Positions 39,632-53,112 of a stretch of 64,000 nucleotides of DNA are shown here, piece by piece. Within the stretch, counting starts at the first letter, position 1, and each line of letters opens with the position of its first letter. The notes under the pieces are model-generated. The model did not search any database, was not told where the DNA came from, and saw only the letters and a program-made list of their open reading frames with translations. A program made the translations under genes and the position numbers. The DNA is from Physella acuta (Eukaryota > Mollusca > Gastropoda > Physidae), in the NCBI RefSeq assembly GCF_028476545.1, contig NW_026733937.1, forward strand, positions 1 to 64,000, read 5' to 3'.

Positions 39632-41722
39632 TGTGTCAGTCCAATGTCACAGCATGTGTCAGTCTAGCAAGTGACATGTCAGTCCAATGTCACAGCATGT
39701 GTCAGTCTAGCAAGTGACATGTCAGTCCAATGTCATAGCATGTGTCAATCTAGCATGTGACATGTCAGTCCAATGACATAGCATGTGTCAGTCTAGCATG
39801 TGACATGTCAGTCCAATGTCATAGCATGTATCAGTCTAGCAAGTGACATGTCAGTCCAATGACATAGCATGTGTCAATCTAGCATGTGACGTGTCAGTCC
39901 AATGTCACAGCATGTGTCAGTATAGCATGTGACATGACATGTCAGTCCAATGTCACAGCATGTGTCAGTCTAGCATGTGACATGACGCGTCAGTCCAATG
40001 TCATAGCATGTGTCAGTCTAGCATGTGACATGTCAGTCCAATGTCATACCATGTGTCAGTCTAGCAAGTGACATGTCAGTCCAATGACATAGCATGTGTC
40101 AATCTAGCATGTGACGTGTCAGTCCAATGTCACAGCATGTGTCAGTCTAGCCTGTGACATGACGCGTCAGTCCAATGTCATAGCATGTGTCAGTCTAGCA
40201 TGTGACGTGTCAGTCCAATGTCATAGCATGTGTCAGTCTAGCATGTGACGTGTCAGTCCAATGTCACAGCATGTGTCAGTCTAGCATGTGACATGACATG
40301 TCAGTCCAATGTCATAGCATGTGTCAGTCTAGCATGTGACGTGTCAGTCCAATGTCACAGCATGTGTCAGTCTAGCATGTGACATGACATGTCAGTCCAA
40401 TGTCACAGCATGTGTCAGTCTAGCTTGTGACATGTCAGTCCAATGTCACAGCATGTGTCAGTCTAGCATGTGACATGTCAGTCCAATGACATAGCATGTG
40501 TCAATCTAGCATGTGACGTGTCAGTCCAATGTCACAGCATGTGTCAGTCTAGCATGTGACATGTCAGTCCAATGTCATACCATGTGTCAGTCTAGCAAGT
40601 GACATGTCAGTCCAATGACATAGCATGTGTCAATCTAGCATGTGACGTGTCAGTCCAATGTCACAGCATGTGTCAGTCTAGCCTGTGACATGACGCGTCA
40701 GTCCAATGTCATAGCATGTGTCAGTCTAGCATGTGACGTGTCAGTCCAATGTCATAGCATGTGTCAGTCTAGCATGTGACGTGTCAGTCCAATGTCACAG
40801 CATGTGTCAGTCTAGCATGTGACATGACATGTCAGTCCAATGTCATAGCATGTGTCAGTCTAGCATGTGACGTGTCAGTCCAATGTCACAGCATGTGTCA
40901 GTCTAGCATGTGACATGACATGTCAGTCCAATGTCACAGCATGTGTCAGTCTAGCTTGTGACATGTCAGTCCAATGTCACAGCATGTGTCAGTCTAGCAT
41001 GTGACATGTCAGTCCAATGACATAGCATGTGTCAATCTAGCATGTGACGTGTCAGTCCAATGTCACAGCATGTGTCAGTATAGCATGTGACATGACATGT
41101 CAGTCCAATGTCACAGCATGTGTCAGTCTAGCATGTGACATGACGCGTCAGTCCAATGTCATAGCATGTGTCAGTCTAGCATGTGACATGTCAGTCCAAT
41201 GTCATACCATGTGTCAGTCTAGCAAGTGACATGTCAGTCCAATGACATAGCATGTGTCAATCTAGCATGTGACGTGTCAGTCCAATGTCACAGCATGTGT
41301 CAGTCTAGCCTGTGACATGACGCGTCAGTCCAATGTCATAGCATGTGTCAGTCTAGCATGTGACGTGTCAGTCCAATGTCATAGCATGTGTCAGTCTAGC
41401 ATGTGACGTGTCAGTCCAATGTCACAGCATGTGTCAGTCTAGCATGTGACATGACATGTCAGTCCAATGTCATAGCATGTGTCAGTCTAGCATGTGACGT
41501 GTCAGTCCAATGTCACAGCATGTGTCAGTCTAGCATGTGACATGACATGTCAGTCCAATGTCACAGCATGTGTCAGTCTAGCTTGTGACATGTCAGTCCA
41601 ATGTCACAGCATGTGTCAGTCTAGCATGTGACATGACATGTCAGTCCAATGTCACAGCATGTGTCAGTCTAGCTTGTGACATGTCAGTCCAATAACAGCA
41701 TGTGTCAGTCTAGCATGTGACC
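39632..41722. repeat. Satellite array, 43-bp unit, about 48 copies, higher-order
   Basis: Unit ATGTCAGTCCAATGTCACAG plus CATGTGTCAGTCTAGCATGT plus GAC. Longer blocks recur: 39886-40071 and 41044-41229 are the same sequence 1158 bp apart, and further blocks start at about 40070, 40605 and 41222. Confidence 0.97.
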
Positions 41723-42194
41723 GACATCACGTGACGATTCGTGCCGTGAGGACCAGCAGACGAGCAAGCAACGTAAGAATTGATTGGGTCAAGGTCAAAG
41801 GTCGGGACACGTCAAACAGCGCCATCTTGGGGCAGACGTGTGCAAACACACGGGGCTAGCAATCCCCGGGGTGGGGCTAGCAATCCCTGGGGTGGGGCTA
41901 ATCACGGTCAATCAACAGTACCGAGGTAGAACACATTTCTATTTCAATCAACGGAAGACAAACACTTATCAAAGAATAAATAAAAACTCTGGACCTAAAA
42001 TAATATTCAAGGGAAAAAAATTACAAATAGAAAGGGCCCAGACATATTGATTGGATTTGGTGGGGGTCAGGGCGACACCAAATAAAAATTTTTTTAAAGC
42101 GACAGTGTGAGAGAACGATGAACCGGCCAGTATCGACACGAGCGTCTGGGCCTATCGATATCATTCGAGAATATCCCAGTTGCAGGATAACACA

Positions 42195-43062
42195 GGACCT
42201 TCGCCGTGGTCAGGCAGTGACCTAACTGGACCTTCGCCGTAGTCAGGCAGTGACCTAATACTACACTAGCTAAAACATGGGCAGTGGCCTAAGTGGACAG
42301 TAGCAAAAGACGGCAGTGACCTAACTGGACAGTAGCAAAAGACGGCAGTGACCTAACTGGACAGTAGCAAAAGACGGCAGTGACCTAACTGGACAGTAGC
42401 AAAAGACGGCAGTGACCTAACTGGACAGTAGCAAAAGACGGCAGTGACCTAACTGGACAGTAGCAAAAGACGGCAGTGACCTAACTGGACAGTAGCAAAA
42501 GACGGCAGTGACCTAACTGGACAGTAGCAAAAGACGGCAGTGACCTAACTGGACAGTAGCAAAAGACGGCAGTGACCTAACTGGACAGTAGCAAAAGACG
42601 GCAGTGACCTAAGTGTACAATAGACGGGCAGTGACCTAACTGGACAGTAGCAAAAGACGGCAGTGACCTAAGTGGACAATAGACGGGCAGTGACCTAACT
42701 GGACAGTAGCAAAAGACGGCAGTGACCTAAGTGGACAATAGACGGGCAGTGACCTAAGTGGACAATAGACGGGCAGTGACCTAAGTGGACAGTGGCCAAA
42801 AGACGGGCAGTGACCTAAATGGACAATAGACGGGCAGTGACCTAAGTGGACAATAGACGGGCAGTGACCTAAGTGGACAATAGACGGGCAGTGACCTAAA
42901 TGGACAATAGACAGGCAGTGACCTAAATGGACAGTGGCCAAAAGACGGGCAGTGACCTAAGTGGACAGTGGCCAAAAGACGGCAGTGACGTAAGTGGACA
43001 GTGGCCAAAAGACGGGCAGTCACCTAACTGGACAGTAGCCAAAAGTCGGACAGTGACCTAAT
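42195..43062. repeat. Minisatellite, 32-bp and 27-bp units
   Basis: ACAGTAGCAAAAGACGGCAG plus TGACCTAACTGG repeats about ten times, then alternates with ACAATAGACGGGCAGTGACC plus TAAGTGG, and later ACAGTGGCCAAAAGACGGGC. Confidence 0.95.
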
Positions 43063-43134
43063 ACCACACTAGCCAAAAGACGGGTCGAGATTTACTTTGA
43101 GGTCGCTGACCTCTTGAGCCAGACAGTGACTCAT

Positions 43135-43365
43135 AGGGCTTGATCACATGTTATGTAACTCTATGTTATGTGTGGTTTATGTGATCAAATGTTATGTAAC
43201 TCTACGTTATGTGTGGTTTATGTGCTCACATGTTATGTAACTCTACGTTAGGTATGGTATATGTAATCACATGTTATGTAACTCTACGGTATGTGTGGTT
43301 TATGTAATCACGTGTTATGTAACTCTACGGTATGTGTGGTTTATGTGATTACATGTTATGTGTTT
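43135..43365. repeat. Minisatellite, 58-bp unit, four to five copies
   Basis: ATCACATGTTATGTAACTCT plus ACGTTATGTGTGGTTTATGT, with ACGGTATG variants. Confidence 0.9.
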
Positions 43366-43607
43366 TTGCTAGCTACGTGAGTTAGGGCGGAGTTGATTTA
43401 TTTGATCCAATACTGATTTTTTATTTGCAATCTTTTTATAGATTTTATTTAATTGGGCGAACAGGCTGACACAAGCGACCAACGGGGTAATTTCTAGAAA
43501 TGTTAAAAAATGTACTGGTGTATAGGAATGTTGTAAGATTTAAGGTGGGGGGGGGGGAAAGAAATGTCATTTTTTTAAAGTTACATAAAATCTGCATCAT
43601 TCTAATG

Positions 43608-43708
<101 letters not shown>

Positions 43709-44087
43709 GTATAAAGAGAGATTGTGTGTGTGAGCGGTACCACAACGCAATAACAACATATCTCTAGAGGCCGTAATGTCTTGTATCGACCTGAAAACAT
43801 CTAAAAATAGCCGCCCAGAGAATACAATGTCAATTTAGCTTGCGTGGGAACTACACAATCAATCAATTAGCAGATTAGTGAATTACCCGAATTAGTTATA
43901 TGACAGGGTCACCATAATTTGACAGTGACACGTTGACGTGAAGCTGTTACCGGTGTCACAATGACAATATGTGTCACCTTATATAACAGTGTCACCAATA
44001 CATGACACTATCACTATGAGGTGCAGGTTTGTTTTACAATAATATGACACAGACACCGTGATATGACAGTGTCATCATAATATGAAA

Positions 44088-44335
44088 GTGTCAACAAGGT
44101 TGGCAGTGTCACCATAACTAGGCAGTGTCACCATAACTAGGCAGTGTCACCATAATTAGGCAGTGTCACCATAACTAGGCAGTGTCACCATAACTAGGCA
44201 GTGTCACCATAACTAGGCAGTGTCACCATAACTAGGCAGTGTCACCATAACTAGGCAGTGTCACCATAACTAGGCAGTGTCACCATAACTAGGCAGTGTC
44301 ACCGTGATTAGGCAGTGTCACCATGATTTGAAATT
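44088..44335. repeat. Minisatellite, 19-bp unit, about 12 copies
   Basis: Unit AACTAGGCAGTGTCACCAT, uniform in the centre and decaying into similar CAGTGTCACC motifs from about 43905. Confidence 0.95.
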
Positions 44336-44512
44336 GTCACAGAACAAAAATTGTCCAATCCCCCTCTCAAGTTAGAATCCTAAATCTAACTAGAATTCTT
44401 TACCTATATACTACTTTAATCCAAACCTTAAGAAAAAGACCAAAATCTAAGCATCCACCTTAGCCTAAAACTTCACACAAAACCAAAACCAACGCTAGAC
44501 ATTGGTTTAAGC

Positions 44513-44610
44513 ATAACCCTAACCCTATCCCTAACCCTAGCCTTAGCCCTAGCCCTAAACCTAGCTCTAACCCTAACCCTAGCCCTAACTCTAACCCTAA
44601 CTCTAACCCT
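44513..44610. repeat. Interstitial telomere-like repeat (CCCTAA)n
   Basis: About 16 degenerate hexamers: TAACCCTAACCCTATCCCTA, then CTAGCC, CTAAAC and CTCTAA variants. The reverse strand is TTAGGG-like. Confidence 0.9.
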
Positions 44611-44619
44611 GTCCTACTA

Positions 44620-44768
44620 GGCGGGGGGTAATTGACAGGGGGTAATTGACAGGGGGGTATTTACTCCGGGGGGGGGGGTGGTAATGTCGGGGGATGTCCG
44701 GGGGGTAATTGACAGGGGGGGGTAATGTCGGGGGATGTCCGGGGGGTAATTGATAGGGGGGGGGAATG
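44620..44768. repeat. G-rich tandem repeat GGGGGGTAATTGACAGG
   Basis: Alternating GGGGGTAATTGACAGGGGG and GGTAATGTCGGGGGATGTCC units next to the telomere-like tract; many G runs of four or more. Confidence 0.9.
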
Positions 44769-46502
44769 CCCTGTTCCCACAGCGAACAATGTTAAATCAT
44801 AAGACATTAGATCCGTTATGACAGAATATGACACACTTTTATATGATACATCATACAATGGCATACAATGAACTTAAATTCAACATGACAGAATATGACC
44901 CACTTTTATTTCCTCTCATCCAGTTTGGCCAAGTATGTCCCACTCTCACTCATTTAAAACCCGTGAGAGAAAATATGACCCACTCGTATCCACAATGCCC
45001 CTTTACAATCCGCTCATTACCCCCCCCCCCCCCCCCCCCCCGCCCCCCCCTTCAGGCTAGTGACAATTGCTTTTCTGCACTGACCTGAAAATTTAACGGA
45101 AAGATATTGGGACAATACAAAACTATAACAGATGCGTCACATTTGGGTTACCGGAAAAAACTTCAGTAATTTTAAACTCACGACAGCACAAACTAAGCAA
45201 CACACATTTACACAACAACAAAACAACACACGACAGAGTTCATTTAGACACATTTTGGCGTGTGTTACACGTCAGTAATTTTAACTTCAGTTATTTTAAA
45301 CTCACGACAGCACAAAAATAGCAACACGCAACAACAAAACGACTGGGGTTATGTAAACAAATTTTGGCAAGTAAAACACAAGTGTGAGATATTAAAGTCA
45401 TTGAAAAATTGAAATCGTCTATCTGAAATATTACTAGCTATTTGTATCGGGATATAGAAAAACTTAAATCGTTCACCTGAAACATTACTAGGTATTTGTT
45501 TCGGTTGTTATTGGTTTTCTTTTTCATAATTTTGTCAGATTGAATACATTTTTTTATCGGCTTTAATAGTTCTGTTGTCACCATCTACATACGCCTCTAT
45601 CCTGGGGTTTAATTTTTTTATTTTATTACTGACGGGTGTCATGATTTCTTTTGATCGTACACTTGTCAGTACACTTGTCAGTGTTGAAATATTCATGACA
45701 AGTCACGCCAACAGTGGGAATATTTCACGTCAGTGTGGCCGTGTGCATTCTAATGAAACAGTTCATCTAGTTAACGGAAACAATGGGATGGGGGGGGGGG
45801 GGGTCCTCATGATGTTCATTGTGGAGTAGATGTTGAACGTCTGCAACAATTGTGGATGTCGCCCTTCAATCGACTGGTCCCTGGTCGTCGGCGTCGATCG
45901 ATAGGCAGGAGGAACGAGGTAATCGATAATTCGGTCTAGCCGTGGATCGCGGGGGGGGGGGGGGGGGGGTATAGGGCAGAAGAGGGGCGAGAAATATAGA
46001 CAGCGAGTCTTTTAAAAAACGACAGTCTGCAGAAAAAATATTCCCAGAAGAAATACAGAGTGTTCAACGTGTAGGGAGCTGTAAAATATATAAACAGTCT
46101 CAGAAAAATACGGATTACATAAATTTCTCTTGCAGTCTTTAAAAAGTACAGACAGTCTAAAATAAAAATCATTTTCTACAAACTTTGAGAAACACGTGAT
46201 GGTTGTTTTATTTTATATAACGAGTCCCAATAAAACTCACCGACACCGTTACCTAGCAACATGCGGTCAGAAACAAAAAATTTAAGAAATACTGACCCCA
46301 ATACGTTGGTCAGAAAATACAAACTTTTAAAATACTGACAGACTTTTTTTTTAACAAACAGCTCAATTTAAAAAGGCCTAGACATAATTATACAAAGTGT
46401 AAGATATATTCTGACCGAAAGGAAGAATTGGTTGTCTTAAAATAAAGTGGCAAAACAACATGCTAAGTAAACAGACCAAGCTTGGAAACAAGATATTTAG
46501 AA

Positions 46503-46505
<3 letters not shown>
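44769..46505. other. Spacer with C and G homopolymers
   Basis: C20 at about 45020-45040, G runs at about 45790 and 45950-45970, GACAGAATATGACCCACTTT direct repeats at 44820-44990. No gene. Confidence 0.5.

Positions 46506-46571
<66 letters not shown>
46506..46571. repeat. (TA)n microsatellite
   Basis: About 65 bp of TA dinucleotides. Confidence 0.97.
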
Positions 46572-46572
<1 letters not shown>

Positions 46573-46804
46573 CCTCGCATGTATGTATGTATATGCTTAT
46601 ATTCGAACAAACCCTTATCTTTTAACCAGCGGGGACATCTGGCCAAATATTTACCCGATTTTTGAAATACGTACATGTCATGATGCATATCGATTTCCCC
46701 ACAATTATAAAACATTTTCTGGTCGCGACGGCCATCGATCTCACAATGTATCGAACTCAATTATTTCTTATCACTTCTATGTACAATAAAATATGGCCTG
46801 TTAT

Positions 46805-47445
46805 ATTTTTACTTTCTCGTATATACGAAGTATAGAGAAAGTATTGTAATCGTGCACAAAAATCACTTGAAATTTTAACATCTTTCACCGTATTACACCT
46901 CAGTCCTTCATCACATCCGAAGTTTAGAGGACTTATTTTAATCGGGCAAAAATTATCAATCCAGATTTATCAAAACTAAGAGGTTTTATGCGTAATCCAG
47001 TCTGAAAAACTGGGCTTTGCAATTCTGTCCGTATGTCTGTGTGTCTGTGTGTGTGTGTGTCCGTGTGTAAACACGATAACTTGAGTACCGTTACAGCTAG
47101 GTTGATGAAATTTCATATATAAGTATTTTATCAAAATCGTAGATCCGTATCAACTTTTGAGCGATTTCCAATAACCGGAAGTGGTACTTTTTCTACTTTG
47201 AATTTTTCAAAAGCCTATAACTTGAGTACTATTTCAGATAGATAAATGAAATTCCACAAGTAAGTATAAGATCTAATTCTCTACCTTATGTTATATTTTG
47301 AGTAGCTTCCGTTGACCGGAAGTAGTAATTTACGCTACTTCCGATTTCTCAAAAAACTAATGTAAATGTATTAAGTACTAATACTATTGCGCACTATTAT
47401 ACACACCTTTATTAGGCGTTCGCTTGGTGCGCAATTGTTTTTTAC
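46805..47445. mobile_element. Unclassified dispersed repeat with terminal palindromes
   Basis: Opens with the palindrome TACTTTCTC...GAGAAAGTA (46809-46845) and closes with TTGCGCAC...GTGCGCAA (47388-47437). Two internal direct repeats of about 115 bp, starting ATAACTTGAGTAC at about 47090 and 47217, each end near ACCGGAAGTRGTA. No frame is present. I recognise the style as a non-coding transposable element but not the family. Confidence 0.5.
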
Positions 47446-47869
47446 TGAGATTCTATTCTATTTTTTAAAAGTTTAAGTATTTAAAATGGATTAAAAATCA
47501 TAACTATATCCCCAGTTACCATCCCCTGTTGTTTTATATAAGAATATTCGAGAAAGTTTAGGGGAGATCACTACCGGTTTATTTTATATGGAGATAAAAA
47601 AATAATTATTTCAAGAAAAGAAAGCTGTGGTTATATACGCGTTTATCTTTATCTATATGTATTTATGCAATTTAAAAAACCAAAAGACTTAATCGAAATA
47701 TAAAATCCGCTTGAGGGGTGGGGGTGGGGGCTTCTATACCAATATTATAAGTGTAGATATTATTGAGGCAAAGGTGGATGAAAATGGCGTTTGAAAGGTT
47801 TTTTAGGCTTACCCATACAATTACGAATCAATGCGCACATATTTTTTAGGCAAGGACCTTGAAAATCTC

Positions 47870-48540
47870 GTCGATGGTCGGATGGAGAGGGTCAAATGGA
47901 GAGGGTCGATGGAAAGGGTCGAATAGAGAGGGTCGAATGGAGAGGGAATGGAGAGGGTCGAATGTAGAGTGTCGAATGGAGAGGGTCTAATGGAGAGGGT
48001 CGAATGGAGAGGGTCGAATGGAGAGGGTCGAATGGAGAGGGTCGAATGGAGAGGGTCGAATGGAGAGGGTCGAATGGAGAGGGTCGAATGGAGAGGGTCG
48101 GATGGATAGGGTCGATGGAAAGGGTCGAATGGAGAGGGTCGAATAGAGAGGGTCGAATGGAGAGGGTCGAATGGAGAGGGTCGAATGGAGAGGGTCGAAT
48201 GGAGAGGGTCGAATGGAGAGGGTCGAATGGAGAGGGTCGGATGGATAGGGTCGATGGAAAGGGTCGAATGGAGAGGGTCGAATGGAGAGGGTCGAATGGA
48301 GAGGGTCGAATGGAGAGGGTCGAATGGAGAGGGTCGAAAGGAGAGGGTCGAATGGAGAGGGTCGAATGGAGAGGGTCGAATGGAGAGGGTTGGATGGAGA
48401 GGGTCGAATGGAGAGGGTCGGATGGAGAGGGTCGAATGGAGAGGGTCGAATGGAGAGGGTCGAATGGAGAGGGTCGAATGGAGAGGGTCGAATGGAGAGG
48501 GTCGAATGGAGAGGGTCGGATGGAGAGGGTTGATTGACTA
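47870..48540. repeat. Satellite array, 14-bp unit, about 47 copies
   Basis: Unit GGAGAGGGTCGAAT with GGATGGAGAGGG variants. A block with GGATGGATAGGGTCGATGGA occurs at about 48100 and again at about 48238. Purine-rich strand is the plus strand; open frames on both strands follow from the unit. Confidence 0.96.
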
Positions 48541-48714
48541 GGGTCTCCACGACCAAGTTTACGTGCTCTGCTACAGGATAAGGCTTGCTGTCAGAAGGAC
48601 AATGTCCAAAGACAGTCACGTGGGATTGAACTAGTAGAGCAAAGCAAAAACGGCGGAATCGGACCGGTGATCAGGACGGAAATAAGCACCCACGTGACAT
48701 ATACCTGACTAATC

Positions 48715-48915
48715 AAAACATTTCCTTCAAACAAAAACTTTTCCGTCAAACAAAAACATTTCCGTCAAACGAAAACATTTCTGTTAAACAAAAAAAAATT
48801 CCGTCAAACGAAAACATTTCCGTAAAACTAATTTTCTGTCAAGCGAAAACATTTCCGTCAATGGTAAACATTTCCGTCAAACGAAAACATTTCCGTCAAA
48901 CGAAATTTTTTCCTA
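48715..48915. repeat. Tandem repeat, 19-bp unit, about ten copies
   Basis: CGTCAAACGAAAACATTTC with minor variants. Confidence 0.9.
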
Positions 48916-50424
48916 CAAAACTATTTCAGCGTGACTACTATCAGACCTTGAATGAAGATGAAAAAAATTAATTTAAAGACAGAGCGATATCCACCCTGAG
49001 GTCAATATTAAAAGCCAGCACGTGGTTTTACTGAGGCATGCGCACTGCACCATTTCCGTATCTAGCCACCTATTTCTGTCACCTGAACATGAAACCACAG
49101 CAAACTTCCTACCGCACAAAAACACCTGGTGGAAAAGAGATGTAACTTTTCTATTGTTCTTTTCAATTTTAGATCACTTGTAAGTGACAAAAAAATCTCA
49201 TTTTCTCAATGCTAATACATCTATACTTAGAATCCATTTTTCCCCTTCTTTTTTTCTATTCTTGACACGATTTTTTTTCCTTGAACCATCCAATCCATGT
49301 TGACTTTTTTTTTTAAACTTTAAAAATAAAATAAAGCCATTACAACGAACAAGAGAAGACAACTGTTCACACATTTCTCAAGTCGAGTTTTTCCCCTTGT
49401 CTTTCTTTCCTCTGTGCCTAGAAGCAACATATTTCACCTCAAGACAAAACCTGTTGAGGTGTTAGTTCTGTAATGAATGAGCATCTCCCCGCACGGTGCT
49501 TGAAACTGGTGACGTCACGCTTTACGCAGAGTATCAGAATACGTTCCATCTATTTTTAAACACGCAGCTGCTAGACAAAATCAGCCAATGAAATGGTCTG
49601 TAACAAAAGATGTTGGTTGTGCCTTAACATCCTCACATGGTTGCTTGTTGCTGATTGGTTTTCCTAATCTTGACGTTGTCTGGGCTTAATTTTTTACCTG
49701 AATTATGAAACGTCTCAAGTGATGTGAATTGTTCAGGTAAGTTGGTGAAAACTTGACGTCAACACACGTCTGTCTTGTTCACGTCATCACACGTCTGTCT
49801 TGTTCACAACACACGTCTACCTTCCTCACGTGAACTGTGAAGCTTTATTGTGTGAACATTACAAAACTGTAGGAAAATTGGATGATGCAAACAGTATAGG
49901 GTACCAGTTTAAGCTGACGGACGAAAGGAATTGATAGAATCAGAATGAGACGGTGGTTTAGAAGTTGTTAAAGGTGAATATCACGTTATTATAGAACTTC
50001 TGCTGGAGCCATTTGAGTCAGGGCTTCAGTCATTGAAGTCCTATGAGTTTAGGAGTCGGAGTCAACGCAACAATGCTTTATGCTACGTCGCTAGCCTTTA
50101 GGTTACGTCGCTTGCGTAAGGCTACGTCGATAGCTTTAAGCTGTCAAAGAATGACAGAGCCATAAAAAACAGACTTAATAAAATAGAAGAAAAAAACAAT
50201 GCCATTCTGGGAACTCATTAGCGCTGATCAGGAGTGATGTTTCCATAAAGCCCATTACACTATTCGAAGGCGGTCAATGGTAGAAGAACACGCGATCTTC
50301 GCGAACTAGGCAGAGGTCGATGAACTAATCTCAGATGTTCACTGGCAACCCATAGATGATGTGAACAGTGATGAATCAGATTGTGAGAACATAAAGCCCT
50401 ACAAGATTTGTAACAGCGGTTTGA
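48916..50424. other. Unique spacer with one full CRE
   Basis: TGACGTCA at about 49511 with CCAAT (about 49585) and ATTGG (about 49657) nearby. ACACGTCTGTCTTGTTCACG repeats near 49765-49815. No gene. Confidence 0.45.
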
Positions 50425-52408
50425 TCCGGAGGAACATCATTAACTAGAGTCAGAGGAACATCATCGACTATAGCCGGAGGAGCATCATCAACTAGAGAGG
50501 GAGGAACATCATCAACTAGAGCCGGAGGAACATCATCAACTAGAGCCAAAGCAACATCCTCGACTAGAGCAGGAGGGACATCATCAACTAGAGCCGGAGG
50601 AACATCATCAACTAGAGCCAAAGCAACATCATCGACTAGAGAGGGAGGAACATCATCAACTAGAGAGAAACATCATCAACTAGAGCCGGAGGAACATCAT
50701 CAACTAGAGCCGGATGAACATCATCAACTAGAGCCGGAGGAACATCATCGACTAGAGAGGGAGGAACATCATCGACTAGAGGGGAACATCATCAACTAGA
50801 GAGAAACATCATCAACTAGAGCCGGAGGTACATCATCAACTAGAGAGGGATGAACATCATAGACTAGAGGGGAACATCATCAACTAGAGAGAAACATCAT
50901 CAACTAGAGCCGGAGGAACATCATCAACTAGACAGGGAGGAACATCATCAACTAGAGAGGGATGAACATCATCGACTAGAGGGGAACATCATCAACTAGA
51001 GAGAAACATCATCAACTAGAGCCGGAGGAACATCATCAACTAGAGCCGGAGGAACATCATCAACTAGAGCCGGAGGAACATCATCGACTAGAGAGGGAGG
51101 AACATCATCGACTAGAGGGGAACATCATCAACTAGAGAGAAACATCATCAACTAGAGCCGGAGGAACATCATCAACTAGAGCCGGAGGTACATCATCAAC
51201 TAGAGAGGGATGAACATCATCGACTAGAGGGGAACATCATCAACTAGAGAGAAACATCATCAACTAGAGCCGGAGGAACATCATCAACTAGACAGGGAGG
51301 AACATCATCAACTAGAGAGGGATGAACATCATCGACTAGAGGGGAACATCATCAACTAGAGAGAAACATCATCAACTAGAGCCGGAGGAACATCATCAAC
51401 TAGAGCCGGAGGAACATCATCAACTAGAGCCGGAGGAACATCATCAACTAGAGCCGGAGGAGCATCATCAACTAGAGAGGGAGGAACATCATCAACTAGA
51501 GCCGGAGGAACATCATCAACTAGAGCCAAAGCAACATCCTCGACTAGAGCAGGAGGGACATCATCAACTAGAGCCGGAGGAACATCATCAACTAGAGCCA
51601 AAGCAACATCATCGACTAGAGAGGGAGGAACATCATCAACTAGAGAGAAACATCATCAACTAGAGCCGGAGGAACATCATCAACTAGAGCCGGATGAACA
51701 TCATCAACTAGAGCCGGAGGAACATCATCGACTAGAGAGGGAGGAACATCATCGACTAGAGGGGAACATCATCAACTAGAGAGAAACATCATCAACTAGA
51801 GCCGGAGGTACATCATCAACTAGAGAGGGATGAACATCATAGACTAGAGGGGAACATCATCAACTAGAGAGAAACATCATCAACTAGAGCCGGAGGAACA
51901 TCATCAACTAGACAGGGAGGAACATCATCAACTAGAGAGGGATGAACATCATCGACTAGAGGGGAACATCATCAACTAGAGAGAAACATCATCAACTAGA
52001 GCCGGAGGAACATCATCAACTAGAGCCGGAGGAACATCATCAACTAGAGCCGGAGGAACATCATCGACTAGAGAGGGAGGAACATCATCGACTAGAGGGG
52101 AACATCATCAACTAGAGAGAAACATCATCAACTAGAGCCGGAGGAACATCATCAACTAGAGCCGGAGGTACATCATCAACTAGAGAGGGATGAACATCAT
52201 CGACTAGAGGGGAACATCATCAACTAGAGAGAAACATCATCAACTAGAGCCGGAGGAACATCATCAACTAGACAGGGAGGAACATCATCAACTAGAGAGG
52301 GATGAACATCATCGACTAGAGGGGAACATCATCAACTAGAGAGAAACATCATCAACTAGAGCCGGAGGAACATCATCAACTAGAGAGGAAGAACATCATC
52401 AACTAGTA
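50425..52408. repeat. Satellite array, 24-bp unit, higher-order
   Basis: Unit GGAACATCATCAACTAGAGC plus CGGA, with shorter AGAGAGAAACATCATCAACT types. Blocks recur about 980 bp apart, for example GCCAAAGCAACATCCTCGAC at about 50546 and about 51526. The minus-strand ALVDDVPP frames are products of the 24-bp period. Confidence 0.96.
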
Positions 52409-53019
52409 TAACCATAACCCGTATTGGTCTAAAGTAAAAAATACAAAACAACAACAAGCGAACCGTCGGTTAGAATTATTTGGAAAACTAAAACGGAATT
52501 TAAAAATATACCACTGACGGGATAGCAGTTACATTTAAACGTCATTTTACATTGTGCATCCGTTCACAAAATGTTAAGTTTACTGTAAATGTACCCCGCT
52601 CTTTGAGGTAACACCTGAACGCTAAATCGTATTTTACCGTCTTCTGTTTTCATACAAGAACTCACTGTGACCTATTTATACATCTGCGCGTGAATACCCA
52701 CCCAAAAATAGAACCAGCTATCAACAGATAGTGGAACTTTTTTCATCCAATAAAAACAATCAAAACTCCTGAGGAAATGGTACAATATCCCATCATTCCA
52801 TGCTCCGTTCTTTTATTTGTTTATTTACAATCTGTTTCTAAATATAACAGCCAATCAGACGCTTGACAATAATCTACCACACAAGTGGGGGTTCTAAGAA
52901 TAGGCAGGCTGTTTAGCTAATTGAACAAAACAACATTTGTAGACTAGTAGATCATAGAAGATCAGTTTGTTTTTGCTTTTTTAGTGGATGTTTGGTCCAC
53001 GGACATTCTAACTGACCTT
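52409..53019. other. Unique AT-rich spacer, no gene seen
   Basis: Nothing recognisable beyond AT-rich unique sequence. Confidence 0.5.
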
Positions 53020-53112
53020 CATGGACAAGTAAGCTGACCTTCATGGACACTTTGACCTACATTGAAAAGGTAACTGACCTCGAGAGACAAGGTAGCTGAC
53101 CTAGAGGGTCAA
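53020..53112. repeat. GGTAACTGACC degenerate repeat, first block
   Basis: Units such as TGACCTTCATGGACAAGTAA and AAGGTAACTGACC. The motif returns at 53520-53800 (AAGGTAACTGACCTATTTTA). Confidence 0.75.

Noticed and set aside
39886-41229. Two identical 61-codon frames as duplicated genes
   Set aside because: They are the same part of a duplicated satellite block, not genes.
46818-46836. loxP-like site TATACGAAGTAT
   Set aside because: Only one arm matches and the spacer and second arm are absent; it is part of the palindrome of a dispersed repeat.
47987-48619. SIRPSPFDPLH-type repeat protein
   Set aside because: Product of a 14-bp satellite with frames open on both strands.
50376-51601. ALVDDVPP repeat proteins (two similar copies)
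   Set aside because: They come from the 24-bp satellite and its 980-bp block duplication.
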